DNA of 64,000 nt. Origin: CAIKZZ01 sp035604595. GTDB lineage: Bacteria; Pseudomonadota; Gammaproteobacteria; Steroidobacterales; Steroidobacteraceae. The stretch covers positions 62,001 to 126,000 of the forward strand of contig DATNIE010000029.1 in NCBI GenBank assembly GCA_035604595.1, given 5' to 3'. The notes under the pieces were generated by a model. It had not been told where the DNA came from, searched no databases, and saw only the letters and a list, made by a program, of their open reading frames with translations. This document shows, piece by piece, positions 19,532 to 27,109 of the stretch (position 1 is the stretch's first letter; every line of letters starts with the position of its first letter). The position numbers and the translations under genes were made by a program.

Positions 19532-20095
19532 GTGCACCTGACACCGCGTCTACTGACCGAACACTGCAGACCCGAGCTGACCGCGCATTTTGGCGCGCTG
19601 TCGGCGCACGATCTCTACCTGCGCTTCGGCGCGCACCAGTCACCGGAGTCGGTCGAGCGCTACGTCGCCGGAATCGAGTTTGCGGCGTCGACCTTGCTCG
19701 GCGTCTACGACGACAAGTTCCGGCTGCTGGGCGTGATGCATCTGTGCCCGGACGGCGACACCGCAGAGCTCGGGCTCAGCGTGCTCGCCGAGGCGCGGCG
19801 CCACGGCGTCGGTACGATCCTGCTGCGGCGCTCGCTCAGCTTCGCGCGCCGGACCGGCGTCACGAAGCTATTCATGCATTGCCTCAGCGAGAACGAGGAG
19901 CTGATCCGGCTCGTGCGCGGAGCCGGTGGCCGCATTGCCCACAGCAACGGCGAGGCTGACGCGTTCATCAAGCTTCCGGCTGGCACCGCCTTCAGCACGG
20001 CGGTTGATCTCGCCGAAGAGCACGTGGCCCTCGTGCAGTACTCCCTGCTCGCGCAGCGCGCGGCATGGCGAATGGCATTTCACTACGGCCGCTAG
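19532..20095 (+). CDS. GNAT family N-acetyltransferase
   Basis: A 187-residue acetyltransferase of the GNAT fold. LGVYDDKFRLLGVMHLC forms the central strands, AELGLSVLAEARRHGVGTILLRRSL includes the acetyl-CoA loop (RRHGVG), and TKLFMHCLSENEELIRLVRGAG is the beta5-alpha4 region. GTG 19532 (VHLTPRLLTEHCRPELTAHF) is taken as start since the family begins with this element; an upstream in-frame start at 19247 would add about 95 residues of unconvincing sequence. The acceptor is unknown. Confidence 0.75.
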   Translation: MHLTPRLLTEHCRPELTAHFGALSAHDLYLRFGAHQSPESVERYVAGIEFAASTLLGVYDDKFRLLGVMHLCPDGDTAELGLSVLAEARRHGVGTILLRRSLSFARRTGVTKLFMHCLSENEELIRLVRGAGGRIAHSNGEADAFIKLPAGTAFSTAVDLAEEHVALVQYSLLAQRAAWRMAFHYGR

Positions 20096-20116
20096 CCAGA
20101 TCGCGACGCCGCCGCG

Positions 20117-20440
20117 TCAGTCGAGCCGTCGCACCACGAGCGAGACCAGCGTCCCGTCCTCGGCCAGCCGCCCATCGAGCTCGATCGGCTGACAGCAGAT
20201 CTGACAATCCTCTACATAGCTGAACGAGCCGGCCGTCAGATCGACCGGGGTGTGGAAGGACTCGCCGCAGTACGGGCAGACGACGGCCACGAACTCGCCA
20301 AGACCGGCCGCGCCGGGCGCGGCGCCGGGCTCGAACACGGGTTCAAGACCATACAGCGCATCGATGTTCGTCCCGTCGGGGACGTCACCTGCACGATCGG
20401 GGGGCGCCCGTTTCATCCTCGATCCCGCCTCAGTGTCCAC
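20117..20440 (-). CDS. CPXCG motif-containing cysteine-rich protein
   Basis: A 107-residue protein whose C-terminal 60 residues match the small CPXCG family. VVCPYCGESFHTPVDLTAGS and SYVEDCQICCQPIEL form a two-CxxC zinc-ribbon-like site. The acidic and Gly/Ala-rich N-terminal part is less conserved and includes several alternative starts. It overlaps the GIY-YIG-like gene by 11 bases and is probably cotranscribed with it. No function is established. Confidence 0.8.
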   Translation of the reverse strand: MDTEAGSRMKRAPPDRAGDVPDGTNIDALYGLEPVFEPGAAPGAAGLGEFVAVVCPYCGESFHTPVDLTAGSFSYVEDCQICCQPIELDGRLAEDGTLVSLVVRRLD

Positions 20441-20981
20441 CGTGGACGATCAGCCCCTCGGCACGGAGCGCCTCGGCAAGCTCTGCCTCGATCCGGGTCG
20501 CCTCCGGGCGGCTGATGCGCTGCAGATGCTGCACCGGTCCGGTCAGCACCTCAAGCCCGCGCTTCAGAACGCTGCCGGCCGCGTGGATGCCCGCCTTGTG
20601 CTGATCGAAGCGCTCGGCCGGCGAGTACTGCGTCATGCCGACGTACACTCCGTGCGGCCCGCGCGGGCTGTCGGCGTAGTCGAGCAGCACGAGGTACAGG
20701 TTGGAGCGGCCACGCGCGACGGCCCGGCAACGCCCCGCCACCTCGTAGGCGAGCGGTAGCCACTCGACGTAGCGCATTGGCAACCAGTCCGGGATCGAGT
20801 CGGCGGCCCGCGCCCACAACCGCTCGAGCGCGCCCTCGACGGTGACTGCCATCTCGCCCCGCATGCACAGCTCGTGAATGCACTCAGCGCCGGCGAGGCC
20901 GTCGGCGCGCCGTAGTGCCTCGTCCAGCCGTTCGAGCACGCTGGATTTCGACGCCGATCGATACGGCCGCAGCGGCCCCAC
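20430..20981 (-). CDS. GIY-YIG-nuclease-like hypothetical protein
   Basis: A 183-residue protein with a segment resembling the GIY-YIG fold near residues 93-145: LYLVLLDY, then HGVYVGMTQYSPAERFDQH, and HAAGSVLKRGL. The YVGMT and R...QH positions align with the YIG and arginine/histidine motifs of that nuclease family. The first element is LVLLDY, not a canonical GIY. Whether it is catalytic is uncertain. It shares a transcription unit with the CPXCG protein and lies 13 bp beyond the end of the acyl-CoA dehydrogenase gene. Confidence 0.65.
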   Translation of the reverse strand: MGPLRPYRSASKSSVLERLDEALRRADGLAGAECIHELCMRGEMAVTVEGALERLWARAADSIPDWLPMRYVEWLPLAYEVAGRCRAVARGRSNLYLVLLDYADSPRGPHGVYVGMTQYSPAERFDQHKAGIHAAGSVLKRGLEVLTGPVQHLQRISRPEATRIEAELAEALRAEGLIVHGGH

Positions 20982-20993
20982 GCAGCACTCTCC

Positions 20994-22763
20994 CTACAGG
21001 AGCTCCGCGTCGGCGGCTGCGATCACGCCAACGCCACTCGCTATCACCGCCGCATGCATCAGCGCGCGCGGCAGCAGCTGCGAGGCGTAGAACGAGGCGC
21101 AGTCGAGCAACGCGCCCGCCTGGCGGGGGTCGAGCGCGGCACCCGGGCCGTGCGCGGCGACTACGCTGCGCGCCCATTGCCAGCCGCCGCACACATAGCC
21201 GATCAGCTGCAGGTAGTTGACTGCCGTGGCCCCGACCAGTTCCGGATCGCCGCGGGCGCCGTTGAGCAAGTACCGGGTCGCCGCCTCGGTGCGATCGATC
21301 GCAGCCCCGAGACTGCGTCGCAGGTTCTCGATGCGCCCATCTCCCGCCGGCATCGTCGCCGCGGTCTGCCGCATCTCCGTAACAAGCGCGGCGAGCGCGC
21401 GTCCGCCGTCGCGAAGCACCTTGCGCCCGAGCAGGTCCTGGGCCTGGATTCCGTTGGTCCCCTCGTAAATGGCCGTGATCCGCACGTCGCGGTAGCACTG
21501 CGCCGCTCCGGCATCCTCGGTGAACCCCATGCCACCCAACACCTGCACCGCGAGCGAGGTCACCTCGATGGCCATGTCGCTGCACCAGGCCTTGACGACC
21601 GGAGTCAGCAGGTCAGCGCGTGCCTGCGCGTCCGCGGCGGACGGGCCCTCGGCGTGATGCGCCACATCGAGCGCCACCGCAGCCACGTAGGTAAGTCCGC
21701 GCGCCGCCTGCACCAGTGACTTCATCGTCAGCAGCATGCGCCTGACGTCGGCGTGGGCGAGGATCACGGTCGGCTTGCCGGCGGCGTCCCTGCCCTGCAG
21801 TCGCTCGCGCGCGTGCTGCACGGCAATCTGGTAGGCGCGCTCGGCGACGCCGAGCGCTTGCTCGCCGACACCGAGGCGCATGTGGTTCATCATCGTGAAC
21901 ATGCAGGCCAGCCCCTGATGCAGGCCGCCGACCAGGAAGGCCTCGGCACCCGGACCATCGCCGAGCGCCAGCACGCAGGTGGGGCTCGCGTGGATGCCCA
22001 TTTTGTGCTCCACCGACACGCAGCGAATGTCGTTGGCCTCGCCGGACCGGCCGTCGGCGCCGACGCGGAAGCGGGGTGCGACGAACAGCGACAGCCCCTT
22101 GACGCCGGGCGGCGCGTTTGGTGCGCGCGCGAGCACGAGGTGCACGATGTTGTCCGCGAGGTCGTGCTCGCCCCAGGTGACGTAGATCTTGCGGCCGCGG
22201 AGCCGCCATGACTCGCCGGCGGGCTCGGCACGCGTCGTCACCGTCGACAGGTCCGACCCGGCCTGCGGCTCGGTCAGGCACATCGTGCCGGTCCACTCGC
22301 CACTGACGAGCTTCGGCAGGAACCGCTCGCGCAGCGCCGGTGTCGCGTGCTGTGTCAGCGAGGCGATCGCACCGCTGCCGAGCTCGGGGCAGAGCGCGAA
22401 GGCCATGTTCGCCGCACCCCACATCTCCACCGTCGCCGCATGCAGCGCGAACGGCATGCCCTGGCCGCCATAGTCGGGCGGGCCGCCGAGCGAGTTCCAG
22501 CCATCGGCGACGAAGCGCCGATATGCCTCGCGAAAACCCGGCGGTGTGGTCACGCCGGCCGGCGTGACGCCCGATCCGATGCGGTCGCCGACCGCATTGA
22601 GCGGCGCGAGTACCTCGGTCGCGAACCGCGCCGCGCCTTCGAGCACGGCGTCGACGACGTCGGGCGTGACCTCGGCGAAGGCCGGCAGCGCACGGACACA
22701 ATCGAGGCCGGCGGTATGCTCCAGAACGAAGCGCATGTGCGCGACGGGTGCGACGTAGCTCAT
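20994..22763 (-). CDS. Acyl-CoA dehydrogenase (long, DmdC-like subfamily)
   Basis: A 589-residue flavoprotein, longer than typical 380-residue acyl-CoA dehydrogenases because of an extra C-terminal helical domain, as in 3-methylmercaptopropionyl-CoA dehydrogenase (DmdC) and related enzymes. MCLTEPQAGSDLS and KIYVTWGEHDL line the FAD and substrate site, QVLGGMGFTEDAGAAQCYRD is the C-terminal signature, and IYEGTNGIQAQDL contains the expected catalytic-base glutamate. The substrate chain cannot be determined. It is eight bases downstream of the indolepyruvate oxidoreductase gene, suggesting a joint role in amino-acid or fatty-acid catabolism. Confidence 0.88.
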   Translation of the reverse strand: MSYVAPVAHMRFVLEHTAGLDCVRALPAFAEVTPDVVDAVLEGAARFATEVLAPLNAVGDRIGSGVTPAGVTTPPGFREAYRRFVADGWNSLGGPPDYGGQGMPFALHAATVEMWGAANMAFALCPELGSGAIASLTQHATPALRERFLPKLVSGEWTGTMCLTEPQAGSDLSTVTTRAEPAGESWRLRGRKIYVTWGEHDLADNIVHLVLARAPNAPPGVKGLSLFVAPRFRVGADGRSGEANDIRCVSVEHKMGIHASPTCVLALGDGPGAEAFLVGGLHQGLACMFTMMNHMRLGVGEQALGVAERAYQIAVQHARERLQGRDAAGKPTVILAHADVRRMLLTMKSLVQAARGLTYVAAVALDVAHHAEGPSAADAQARADLLTPVVKAWCSDMAIEVTSLAVQVLGGMGFTEDAGAAQCYRDVRITAIYEGTNGIQAQDLLGRKVLRDGGRALAALVTEMRQTAATMPAGDGRIENLRRSLGAAIDRTEAATRYLLNGARGDPELVGATAVNYLQLIGYVCGGWQWARSVVAAHGPGAALDPRQAGALLDCASFYASQLLPRALMHAAVIASGVGVIAAADAELL

Positions 22764-22771
22764 GTTGATCC

Positions 22772-25700
22772 TCAGGCGGCGCGATCAACGGCCGGCGCGG
22801 GTTTGCGCCACTGGGCCAGCAGTTCTGCCTCGCAGCGCCGGGCACGGTCGAGGTGCCTGAGCTTGACGTGGCCGTAGCCGCGGATCTGTTCGGGAATGCC
22901 GGCAAGCTCCGTGGCGAGCGCGTACCGCGACGCATCGAGCCCGGCCAGCAGCTCCTCCACCAGCGCCTCGTACTCGACGATCAGCCGGCGCTCGAGTTGC
23001 CGCTCGGCACTGCGCCCGAACGGATCGAACATCGTGCCGCGCAGCCTGCGCAGCCGCGCCAGCCAGCGAAACGCGGTCAGCATCCACGGACCGAACTCCG
23101 TCTTGCGCAGCACACCGGTCACCGGGTCGCGGCGGGCGAGTAGCGGCGGGGCCAGGTTGAACCGCAGCCGGTAACTGCCGGTAAACGTGCCGGCGAGCTG
23201 GGCGCGAAACGCCGCGGACGCATACAGCCGCGCCACCTCGTACTCGTCCTTGTAGGCGAGCAGCTTGAAGTAGGCGCGGGCGACGGTTTCCGCCAGGCCC
23301 GAGCGTCCCGGGGCGCGCGCTTGCTGCGCCGCTGCGGCGCGATCGACGAGCGAGCGGTAGCGGCGTGCGTAAGCGGCGTCCTGGTAGTCGGTGAGAAAGC
23401 GCTCGCGAACCGCGACGATGTCGGCGAGCGTCGCGGCGACCGGCGCCGGTGCACCACCGGCTGTGCCTAGCAGGCCCGCGAACCGGTCCGGATCGTGAGC
23501 CGCGAGCCGGCCCAGCGCGAGCGCCCGGCGATTGAACGCGACCGCGACGCCGTTGAGCTCGAGCGCCCGCTCGAGCGCGCCGCACGATACGGGCAGCAGG
23601 CCCCGCTGCAGCGCGTAGCCGACGACGAACATGTTGCTGCCGACCGTGTCGCCGAGCAGCCGGAGCGCCGCGCGCGTTGCGGGTACCGCGAACGTCGCTG
23701 CGGCGCCGGCGATCGCCTCGATCGCCGCGCGCAGGTCGTCCGCGCGGAAATCGACGTCGGGGTCTTGCTGGAAGGCGGCGGTCGGCACGAGCTCGGTGTT
23801 GAGCACGACCGTGGTACGGCCGGGGTCCATCGCGCGCAGCACCTCCCCCGAGGCCGCCACCACCATGTCGCAGCCGAGCACGAGGTCCGCCTCGAGCGGG
23901 CCGACGCGCGGGGCGTGAATGAGCTCCGGGCGCGCAGCGATCTTGAGGTGCGAGAGCACCGCACCGCCCTTCTGGGCGAGGCCGGTCATGTCGAAGACGC
24001 TGGCCGCGAGGCCGTCGAGGTGCGCGGCCGTGCCGAGCACCGCGCCGACGGTCACGACGCCGGTGCCGCCGATGCCGCCGACCAGCGCTGCGAATCCTGC
24101 ATCAGACGGTGCCCGCTCCGGCTCGGGCAGCGCGGCGAGGGCTTGCGCGTCGAGCGCCGCCGGCGCGGGTTTCTTGAGCGCGCCGCCCTCCACCGTCACG
24201 AACGACGGACAGAAGCCGGTGGCACAGGAGTAATCCTTGTTGCAGCTCGACTGGTCGATGCGGCGCTTGCGCCCGAACTCGGTGTCCAGCGGCTCGACCG
24301 AGACGCAGTTCGACTGCACCGAGCAGTCACCGCAGCCCTCGCAGACCAGTTCGTTGATCAGCACGCGCCGCGGCGGATCCGGATAGGCGCCCCGCTTGCG
24401 GCGGCGGCGCTTCTCGGCCGCGCAGGTCTGGTCGTAGACCAGCACCGACACGCCGCGCACGGTGCGCAGCTCGCGCTGCAGCGCATCGAGCGCGCTGCGC
24501 GGGTGCACGGTCGTGCCCGGCGCGAAGCCCGGATCACGGCCGTATTTGGCGATATCGTCGCTGACGACGGCGATCCGGTCGATGCGCTCGGCGCGCAACT
24601 GGTGGGTGATCTCCGCGACCGACAGCCCGCCTTCGACTGGCTGGCCGCCGGTCATCGCGACCGCATCGTTGTAGAGGATCTTGTAGGTGATGCTGGCACT
24701 GGCCGTGACCGCCGCGCGGATCGCGAGCAGGCCGGAGTGGAAGTAGGTGCCGTCACCGAGGTTCTGGAACACGTGCGGCAGTTCCGTGAACGGCGCGATG
24801 CCGACCCAGTTGACCCCCTCGCCACCCATCTGCGTCGGCTGCAGCGTGCCGCGGTTCATGTATATCGCCATCGTGTGGCAGCCGATCCCGGCGAGCGCGA
24901 GGCTTCCTTCCGGGATCCGCGTCGAGGAATTGTGCGGGCAGCCGGAGCAGAAGTACGGGATCCGCACGGTCGGCCCGCCCTTGCGCTCGCGTGCGGCCGC
25001 GAGCGTGCGCTCGAGGAGCTCAAGTCTGAGTGTCAGCGCGCGGTCGGCGAGCCCGAGCGCCGCGAGCCGGGCACCGATCAGGCGCGCCACGTCGAGCGAC
25101 TCGAGCACGACCGCGTCCGGCACCAGCGGTGCCCCGGCCTCATCGCGCTTGCCGACGAGCCGCGGCCGCTCAGCGTCGGGCAGGTTGTAGAGCACGTGCG
25201 CCGCCTGCGGCTCGAGGAATGGCGCCTTCTCCTCGACCACGAGCAGCTCGCGCCGGCCGCGCGCGAATTCGATCAGACCCTGCGGCTCGAGCGGCCAGAT
25301 CATCGCCGGCTTGTAGACGGCAATGCCGACGGCGGCGGCGCGCGCGCCGTCGAGGCCCAGCGCCGCGAGCGCCTGCGCGACGTCGAGCCACGATTTGCCG
25401 GCGGCGATGATGCCGAGGCCCCGCGTCGCACCGCCGTGCGTGATCCGGTCGAGGCGGTTGGCCCGCACGAAGGCCTGCGCCGCCGGCAGCTTGAAGCGTT
25501 GCAGCCGCTGGTCGTCGCCCACCGGGTCGAAGACGAAGCGCGCATGCACGCCGTCGGGCGGCATCGCTACATCCACCGGCAGCGTGATCTTTACGCGTGC
25601 CGGGTCCACCTCCGCTGTCGCGGACGTCTCGACGGTGTCGTTGACGCACTTGACACCGACCCACACGCCCGCGAAACGCGACAGCGCGAAGCCATAGAGC

Positions 25701-26251
25701 CCGAGGTCGAGGTACTCCTGCACCGTCGCCGGGTACAGCACCGGAACGCCGTGCGCGACCAGCGCCTGCTCGCTCTGGAACGCCACGGTCGAGCTCTTGC
25801 CGGCGTGGTCGTCGCCGCAGGCCAGCAATACGCCGCCGTAGCGCGACGTGCCCATCCGATTGCCGTGCTTGATCGGGTCCCCTGAGCGGTCGACGCCCGG
25901 CCCCTTGCCGTACCAGATCGCGAACACCCCGTCGTACTTCGCACCGGGCAGGAGCGGTACCTGCTGCGTGCCCCAGACCGCGGTCGCGGCCAGGTCCTCG
26001 TTGACCCCGGGCTCGAAGCGGATGTGGGCGGCCGTCAGGCGCGCCTGCTCGCGCACCAGCTGCTGGTCGTAGCCGCCGAGCGGGGAGCCGCGGTAGCCGC
26101 TGATGAATCCGGCGGTGTTGAGCCCGGCAGCGAGGTCGCGGGCCCGCTGCATCAGCGGCAGGCGGACGAGCGCCTGCGTCGCGCTCAGGAACACGCGGCC
26201 GCTGTCACGCGTGTACTTGTCATTCAGGGTGATTTCAGGGTTGGCGCTCAT
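22772..26251 (-). CDS. Indolepyruvate ferredoxin oxidoreductase family protein (fused IorA-IorB)
   Basis: A 1159-residue fused 2-ketoacid:ferredoxin oxidoreductase that decarboxylates aryl-pyruvates to acyl-CoA with thiamine diphosphate. SGYRGSPLGGYD is at the N-terminus. PYFCSGCPHNSSTR and GDGTYFHSGLLAIRAAV form the thiamine site. Cysteines CEGCGDCSVQSNC and CNKDYSC provide the iron-sulfur region. The C-terminal gamma domain begins GGIGGTGVVTVGAVLG and contains DMTGLAQKGGAVLSHLK. ATG 26251 (MSANPEITLNDKYT) is chosen over 26332. It lies directly upstream of the acyl-CoA dehydrogenase. Confidence 0.93.
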   Translation of the reverse strand: MSANPEITLNDKYTRDSGRVFLSATQALVRLPLMQRARDLAAGLNTAGFISGYRGSPLGGYDQQLVREQARLTAAHIRFEPGVNEDLAATAVWGTQQVPLLPGAKYDGVFAIWYGKGPGVDRSGDPIKHGNRMGTSRYGGVLLACGDDHAGKSSTVAFQSEQALVAHGVPVLYPATVQEYLDLGLYGFALSRFAGVWVGVKCVNDTVETSATAEVDPARVKITLPVDVAMPPDGVHARFVFDPVGDDQRLQRFKLPAAQAFVRANRLDRITHGGATRGLGIIAAGKSWLDVAQALAALGLDGARAAAVGIAVYKPAMIWPLEPQGLIEFARGRRELLVVEEKAPFLEPQAAHVLYNLPDAERPRLVGKRDEAGAPLVPDAVVLESLDVARLIGARLAALGLADRALTLRLELLERTLAAARERKGGPTVRIPYFCSGCPHNSSTRIPEGSLALAGIGCHTMAIYMNRGTLQPTQMGGEGVNWVGIAPFTELPHVFQNLGDGTYFHSGLLAIRAAVTASASITYKILYNDAVAMTGGQPVEGGLSVAEITHQLRAERIDRIAVVSDDIAKYGRDPGFAPGTTVHPRSALDALQRELRTVRGVSVLVYDQTCAAEKRRRRKRGAYPDPPRRVLINELVCEGCGDCSVQSNCVSVEPLDTEFGRKRRIDQSSCNKDYSCATGFCPSFVTVEGGALKKPAPAALDAQALAALPEPERAPSDAGFAALVGGIGGTGVVTVGAVLGTAAHLDGLAASVFDMTGLAQKGGAVLSHLKIAARPELIHAPRVGPLEADLVLGCDMVVAASGEVLRAMDPGRTTVVLNTELVPTAAFQQDPDVDFRADDLRAAIEAIAGAAATFAVPATRAALRLLGDTVGSNMFVVGYALQRGLLPVSCGALERALELNGVAVAFNRRALALGRLAAHDPDRFAGLLGTAGGAPAPVAATLADIVAVRERFLTDYQDAAYARRYRSLVDRAAAAQQARAPGRSGLAETVARAYFKLLAYKDEYEVARLYASAAFRAQLAGTFTGSYRLRFNLAPPLLARRDPVTGVLRKTEFGPWMLTAFRWLARLRRLRGTMFDPFGRSAERQLERRLIVEYEALVEELLAGLDASRYALATELAGIPEQIRGYGHVKLRHLDRARRCEAELLAQWRKPAPAVDRAA

Positions 26252-26382
26252 GAGCGGCGGGGCCCGCGGTCGTGCTGGGATCTTCAAGGGTACCTGTTGC
26301 CGCGCTCGGGCGGGTACCGTCGGCCTGGGCACGGCCTGGTGCCCCGTGGACGCGTCCGGCCGGAACCGGTAACGTTCGGCCG

Positions 26383-26805
26383 ATGAGGATCTGGTTCCGC
26401 CCGATCGCCCTCGAGGACATCCGCAGCGCCTTTGACACGGGCATGGCCGCCCACCTCGACATCCGCCTCAAGGACATCGGCGATGACTGGCTGTCCGGCA
26501 CGATGCCGGTCGATCACCGCACGCAACAGCCGATGGGGCTGTTGCACGGCGGCGCATCAGCGGCGCTCGCCGAGACGCTCGGCAGCGTCGCGGCGACTCT
26601 GTGCATCGACTACCCCACCGTCCGCGCGCTCGGCCAGGAGATCAACAGCAACCACATCCGCGGCGTATCAACCGGCATCGTGACCGGCACCGCGCGGCCC
26701 GTGCACATCGGGCGCCGCAGCCAGGTGTGGCAGATTGAGATCCGCGACCCCGCCGACAAGCTGGTCTGCATCTCGCGGCTGACCATGGCGGTGCTGGCGC
26801 CCTGA
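26383..26805 (+). CDS. Hotdog-fold acyl-CoA thioesterase (MenI/YdiI/PaaI-like)
   Basis: A 140-residue hotdog thioesterase. The sequence follows E. coli YdiI closely: IWFRPIALEDI at the start, MPVDHRTQQPMGLLHGGASA with the catalytic-loop GLLHGG, LAETLGSVAA with the catalytic Glu, and INSNHIRGV. The substrate could be an aromatic or dihydroxynaphthoyl-CoA, but no menaquinone genes are near. ATG 26383 is divergent from the oxidoreductase at 26251, leaving a 131-bp shared promoter region. Confidence 0.9.
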   Translation: MRIWFRPIALEDIRSAFDTGMAAHLDIRLKDIGDDWLSGTMPVDHRTQQPMGLLHGGASAALAETLGSVAATLCIDYPTVRALGQEINSNHIRGVSTGIVTGTARPVHIGRRSQVWQIEIRDPADKLVCISRLTMAVLAP

Positions 26806-26859
26806 CAGCAGGCCGGCAGCCCCGGCGGCTATACTGCCGACCCGCTCCGGAGTTGCCAG

Positions 26860-27108
26860 ATGCGCCTCCAGCCGCTCACCCGTCCTTGCAACCTTGCGCT
26901 CGCGGCGCTCTGTTTCGCGCTGCTCGCTGGCTGCGGGCAGAAAGGGCCGCTGGTGCGGCCCAGCACGCGCGCCGCTGCGCCGGTCGTGATCCACGCCCCC
27001 GGCGATGCGGCGACCGCGCCGGCCGACCCGGGCGCCGCACCGGCGGCGTCCGCCGTCACGCCGGCCCAGAAGCCCGACGACGACCCGAACGCACCACCAC
27101 GCCCGTAG
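26860..27108 (+). CDS. lptM: Small lipoprotein LptM-like (YifL)
   Basis: An 82-residue lipoprotein with signal peptide and lipobox LLAGC near residues 22-26, followed at once by GQKGPL, the hallmark of YifL/LptM, which stabilises the LptD-LptE LPS translocon. The rest is a Pro/Ala-rich tail. polA starts two bases after its stop codon, so the two are probably cotranscribed. Confidence 0.85.
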   Translation: MRLQPLTRPCNLALAALCFALLAGCGQKGPLVRPSTRAAAPVVIHAPGDAATAPADPGAAPAASAVTPAQKPDDDPNAPPRP

Positions 27109-27109
27109 C

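Noticed and set aside
23495..25885. A 796-residue plus-strand open frame
   Set aside because: It is antisense to the well-supported indolepyruvate oxidoreductase gene, has an Arg/His/Ala-rich translation with no domain, and arises from GC-rich codon structure.
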